DNA from: an uncultured Flavobacteriaceae bacterium
Lineage (GTDB): Bacteria > Bacteroidota > Bacteroidia > Flavobacteriales > Flavobacteriaceae
NCBI GenBank assembly: GCA_947493175.1
Contig: CANLQD010000008.1
Location: forward strand, 171,941 to 235,940
Direction: 5' to 3'
DNA: 64,000 bases
In this document: positions 62,405 to 64,000 of the stretch, in pieces
Numbering within the stretch: position 1 is the first letter of the stretch
Layout of the letters: each line of letters opens with the position of its first letter
Position numbers and translations under genes: made by a program
The notes under the pieces: generated by a model
What the model saw: the letters and a program-made list of their open reading frames with translations, nothing else
Databases searched by the model: none
Told to the model about the DNA's origin: nothing

Positions 62405-63298
62405 ATGTCGATAAGCGTCAAAAACATCACCAAAAGATTTGGCACCCAAAAGGCACTGGACAACATTTCTTTTGAACTTTCAAAAGGAGAAATCGTAGGT
62501 TTTCTAGGACCGAACGGCGCTGGAAAATCGACCATGATGAAAATTTTGACCACCTACCACAAAGCCGACGAGGGTGAGGCCCTTGTAAATTCCTTTGATG
62601 TTGATAGACAAGGCAGGGAAGTACAAAAAAGCATCGGGTACCTTCCGGAGCACAACCCCTTGTATTTAGATATGTATGTAAAGGAATACCTTTCTTTTAA
62701 CGCAGCGGCCTACCAAGTAGCCAAGAAACGGGTTGATGAAGTTATTGAGTTAACGGGACTTACTCCCGAAGCGCATAAAAAGATAGGGCAGCTTTCAAAA
62801 GGGTATCGCCAACGCGTAGGCTTGGCCGCGGCCCTGATACACGACCCGGATGTTTTGATATTGGACGAACCTACCACCGGACTCGATCCCAACCAACTAT
62901 TGGAAATTAGAAAACTGATCCGTGCTATCGGAAAGGAAAAAACCATTTTACTTTCTACCCATATCATGAAAGAGGTCGAAGCCGTCTGCGATCGGGTGTT
63001 GATCATCAACAAGGGAACCTTGGTGGCCGATAAAAAATTATCGGACCTTCGGGAAGCGGAAGAACAGCTAATCGAGGTGGAGTTCGATTACCGTGTCGAG
63101 GAAGCTTTTTTGAATCAATTACCCCATGTTAGCCATGTTAAAAATGTGAGTGGTTTTGTGTATGAAATTACGTTTAGCACAGCCACCGATATGCGACCTG
63201 CAGTATTTGATTTTGCCCATGACAACCAATTAAAAACGCTACAACTAAGCCGGAAGAACAAGAATTTGGAGAGTTTGTTCACGGAATTGACAACTTAG
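62405..63298 (+). CDS. gldA: gliding motility ABC transporter ATPase GldA
   Basis: A 297-residue ABC ATPase required for gliding in Flavobacteriia. Walker A is GPNGAGKSTMM, the signature is LSKGYRQRVGLAAAL and Walker B is VLILDEPTTGLDPNQ. The C-terminal extension of about 80 residues is that of GldA/NatA types. Start at ATG 62405 (MSISVKNITKRFG); the open frame extends 10 codons upstream. No other gld gene follows in the window. Confidence 0.9.
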   Translation: MSISVKNITKRFGTQKALDNISFELSKGEIVGFLGPNGAGKSTMMKILTTYHKADEGEALVNSFDVDRQGREVQKSIGYLPEHNPLYLDMYVKEYLSFNAAAYQVAKKRVDEVIELTGLTPEAHKKIGQLSKGYRQRVGLAAALIHDPDVLILDEPTTGLDPNQLLEIRKLIRAIGKEKTILLSTHIMKEVEAVCDRVLIINKGTLVADKKLSDLREAEEQLIEVEFDYRVEEAFLNQLPHVSHVKNVSGFVYEITFSTATDMRPAVFDFAHDNQLKTLQLSRKNKNLESLFTELTT

Positions 63299-63314
63299 TG
63301 GTTCAAGACGCAAG

Positions 63315-63660
63315 GTTCAAAGTTCAAGGTGTCGGGCGGTGGTGTTTGATGTTTGTGTTTGGGTTTGAAAGAGTGAGCAGTTCGGCAGTCGCAGTAGGCA
63401 GTTCGGGGTTCAAGGCTTAAAGTTCAAGGTATCGGGCGGTGGTGTTTGATATTTGTGTTTGCCAAGTAGGCAGTTCCCAGTCGCAGTAGGCAGTTCGGGA
63501 TTCAAGGCTTAAAGTTCAAGGTGTCGGGCGGTGGTGGTGTTTGATGTTTGTGTTTGGGTTTGGGTTTGAAAGAGTGAGCAGTTCGCAGTCGCAGTAGGCA
63601 GTTCGGGATTCAAGGTTTAAAGTTCAAGGTGTCGGGCGTTGGTGGTGTTTAGTGTTTGTG
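63315..63660. repeat. four copies of a ~100-base direct repeat
   Basis: AGTTCAAGG(T)(G/A)TCGGGCGgTGGTG recurs at 63321, 63421, 63513 and 63621 (spacings 100, 92 and 108), each followed by GTTTGATGTTTGTGTTTG-like runs and a block (GCAGTTCGGGATTCAAGG) before the next copy. Non-coding. Confidence 0.75.
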
Positions 63661-63670
63661 TTTGCCTAGT

Positions 63671-64000
63671 GGGCAGTATGAACCTGTTCTAACCATCGGG
63701 AACCTTGGACATCATTTTTCGTTCTTCGGGCTTCCGTCTTCCTGTTTCCGTTTATTCGTATTTGCGTTTGCGTTTGTATTTGTGTTTGCACTTGTATTTG
63801 AACTTGAACTTGACACTTGCACTTGAACTTCCTCGGGTAAACAGTTTACGGTGGCAGTGGGCAGTATGGCTCCGTTCTAACCATTAGGAACTTTAGCCAT
63901 CACTTTTTGTTCTTCGGGCTTCCGTCTTCCTGCTTCCGTTTATTCGTACTTGCGTTTGCGTTTGTATTTGTGTTTGCACTTGTATTTGACCCTTGAACTT
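63671..64000. repeat. 188-base direct repeat, second copy cut by the window edge
   Basis: A unit beginning GGGCAGTATG, with TTCTTCGGGCTTCCGTCTTCC and TTGCGTTTGCGTTTGTATTTGTG motifs, starts at 63671 and again at 63859. The copies are about 90 percent alike by eye. It includes TTGAACTTGAACTTGACACTTG-type short-unit repeats. No coding potential is apparent. Confidence 0.7.

Noticed and set aside
63705..63887. 60-codon ORF in the repeat region
   Set aside because: Leu/Arg/Tyr repeats come directly from the short-unit DNA repeat; no coding signal.

Overview
The window looks like a chromosome segment of a marine-type member of the Flavobacteriaceae (Bacteroidota). Evidence: a gliding-motility ABC ATPase (GldA), Bacteroides-type conjugation proteins (TraE to TraN), an RteC-family regulator, a bifunctional DAHP synthase/chorismate mutase, DUF3857 transglutaminase-like proteins, HYC_CC_PP and DUF3347 proteins, AT-rich DNA and TAnnTTTG-type promoter boxes. 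No rRNA gene, complete tRNA gene or CRISPR array was seen.

Positions 1 to about 37,770 read as one end of an integrative conjugative element (ICE). From the left: the N-terminus of a TrlF-like PHP/ATPase protein and a nuclease-like protein; an SOS-type cassette (S24/LexA-like repressor, DNA polymerase IV, DnaE-like polymerase); a conjugation operon on the minus strand (traE, F, G, I, J, K, M, N plus a lipoprotein) with a divergent cell-wall amidase; a replication/excision-type module (HTH_17 protein, a repeat-containing initiator-like protein, a DnaC-like ATPase); RteC with CCGTA/TACGG palindromes around it; a membrane LuxR regulator and a short asparaginase; a copper/silver resistance island (CusB, DUF305, CopA, an AraC regulator with a CxxC N-terminus, DUF6010, an acetolactate-decarboxylase-like lipoprotein, DUF3347, TolC, CusA, HYC_CC_PP); a tight four-gene operon of unknown function with two nuclease-like members (32,682-36,204); and an IntDOT-like tyrosine recombinase. 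Relaxase, coupling protein and TraO-Q are not in the window, so the element probably continues to the left of position 1.

At 37,746-37,767 a 3'-terminal fragment of a tRNA (tRNA-Asp-like) marks a probable attachment site. Positions 38,000-43,200 are small accessory genes: an AraC regulator beside an SDR protein that lacks the catalytic Tyr/Lys, small hypotheticals and a PD40 lipoprotein. From 43,250 on the window is ordinary chromosome: an ECF sigma/anti-sigma/outer-membrane operon, a polyprenyl synthase, rlmN, queA, aroA, a MazG-like hydrolase, two DUF3857 proteins, dtd, rsgA, and an aromatic amino-acid operon (prephenate dehydratase, aminotransferase, prephenate dehydrogenase, DAHP synthase/chorismate mutase).

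The aromatic operon is preceded by what looks like a classical transcription attenuator: a 23-codon leader peptide with 6 Phe and 4 Tyr codons, an antiterminator segment and an intrinsic terminator (62,091-62,213). After gldA the window ends in about 700 bases of non-coding direct repeats. The two strongest leads are this Phe/Tyr attenuator and the four-gene nuclease-like cargo operon next to the integrase. Other leads are the RteC palindromes, the iteron-like repeats inside an initiator gene and the odd orientation of the tRNA fragment.
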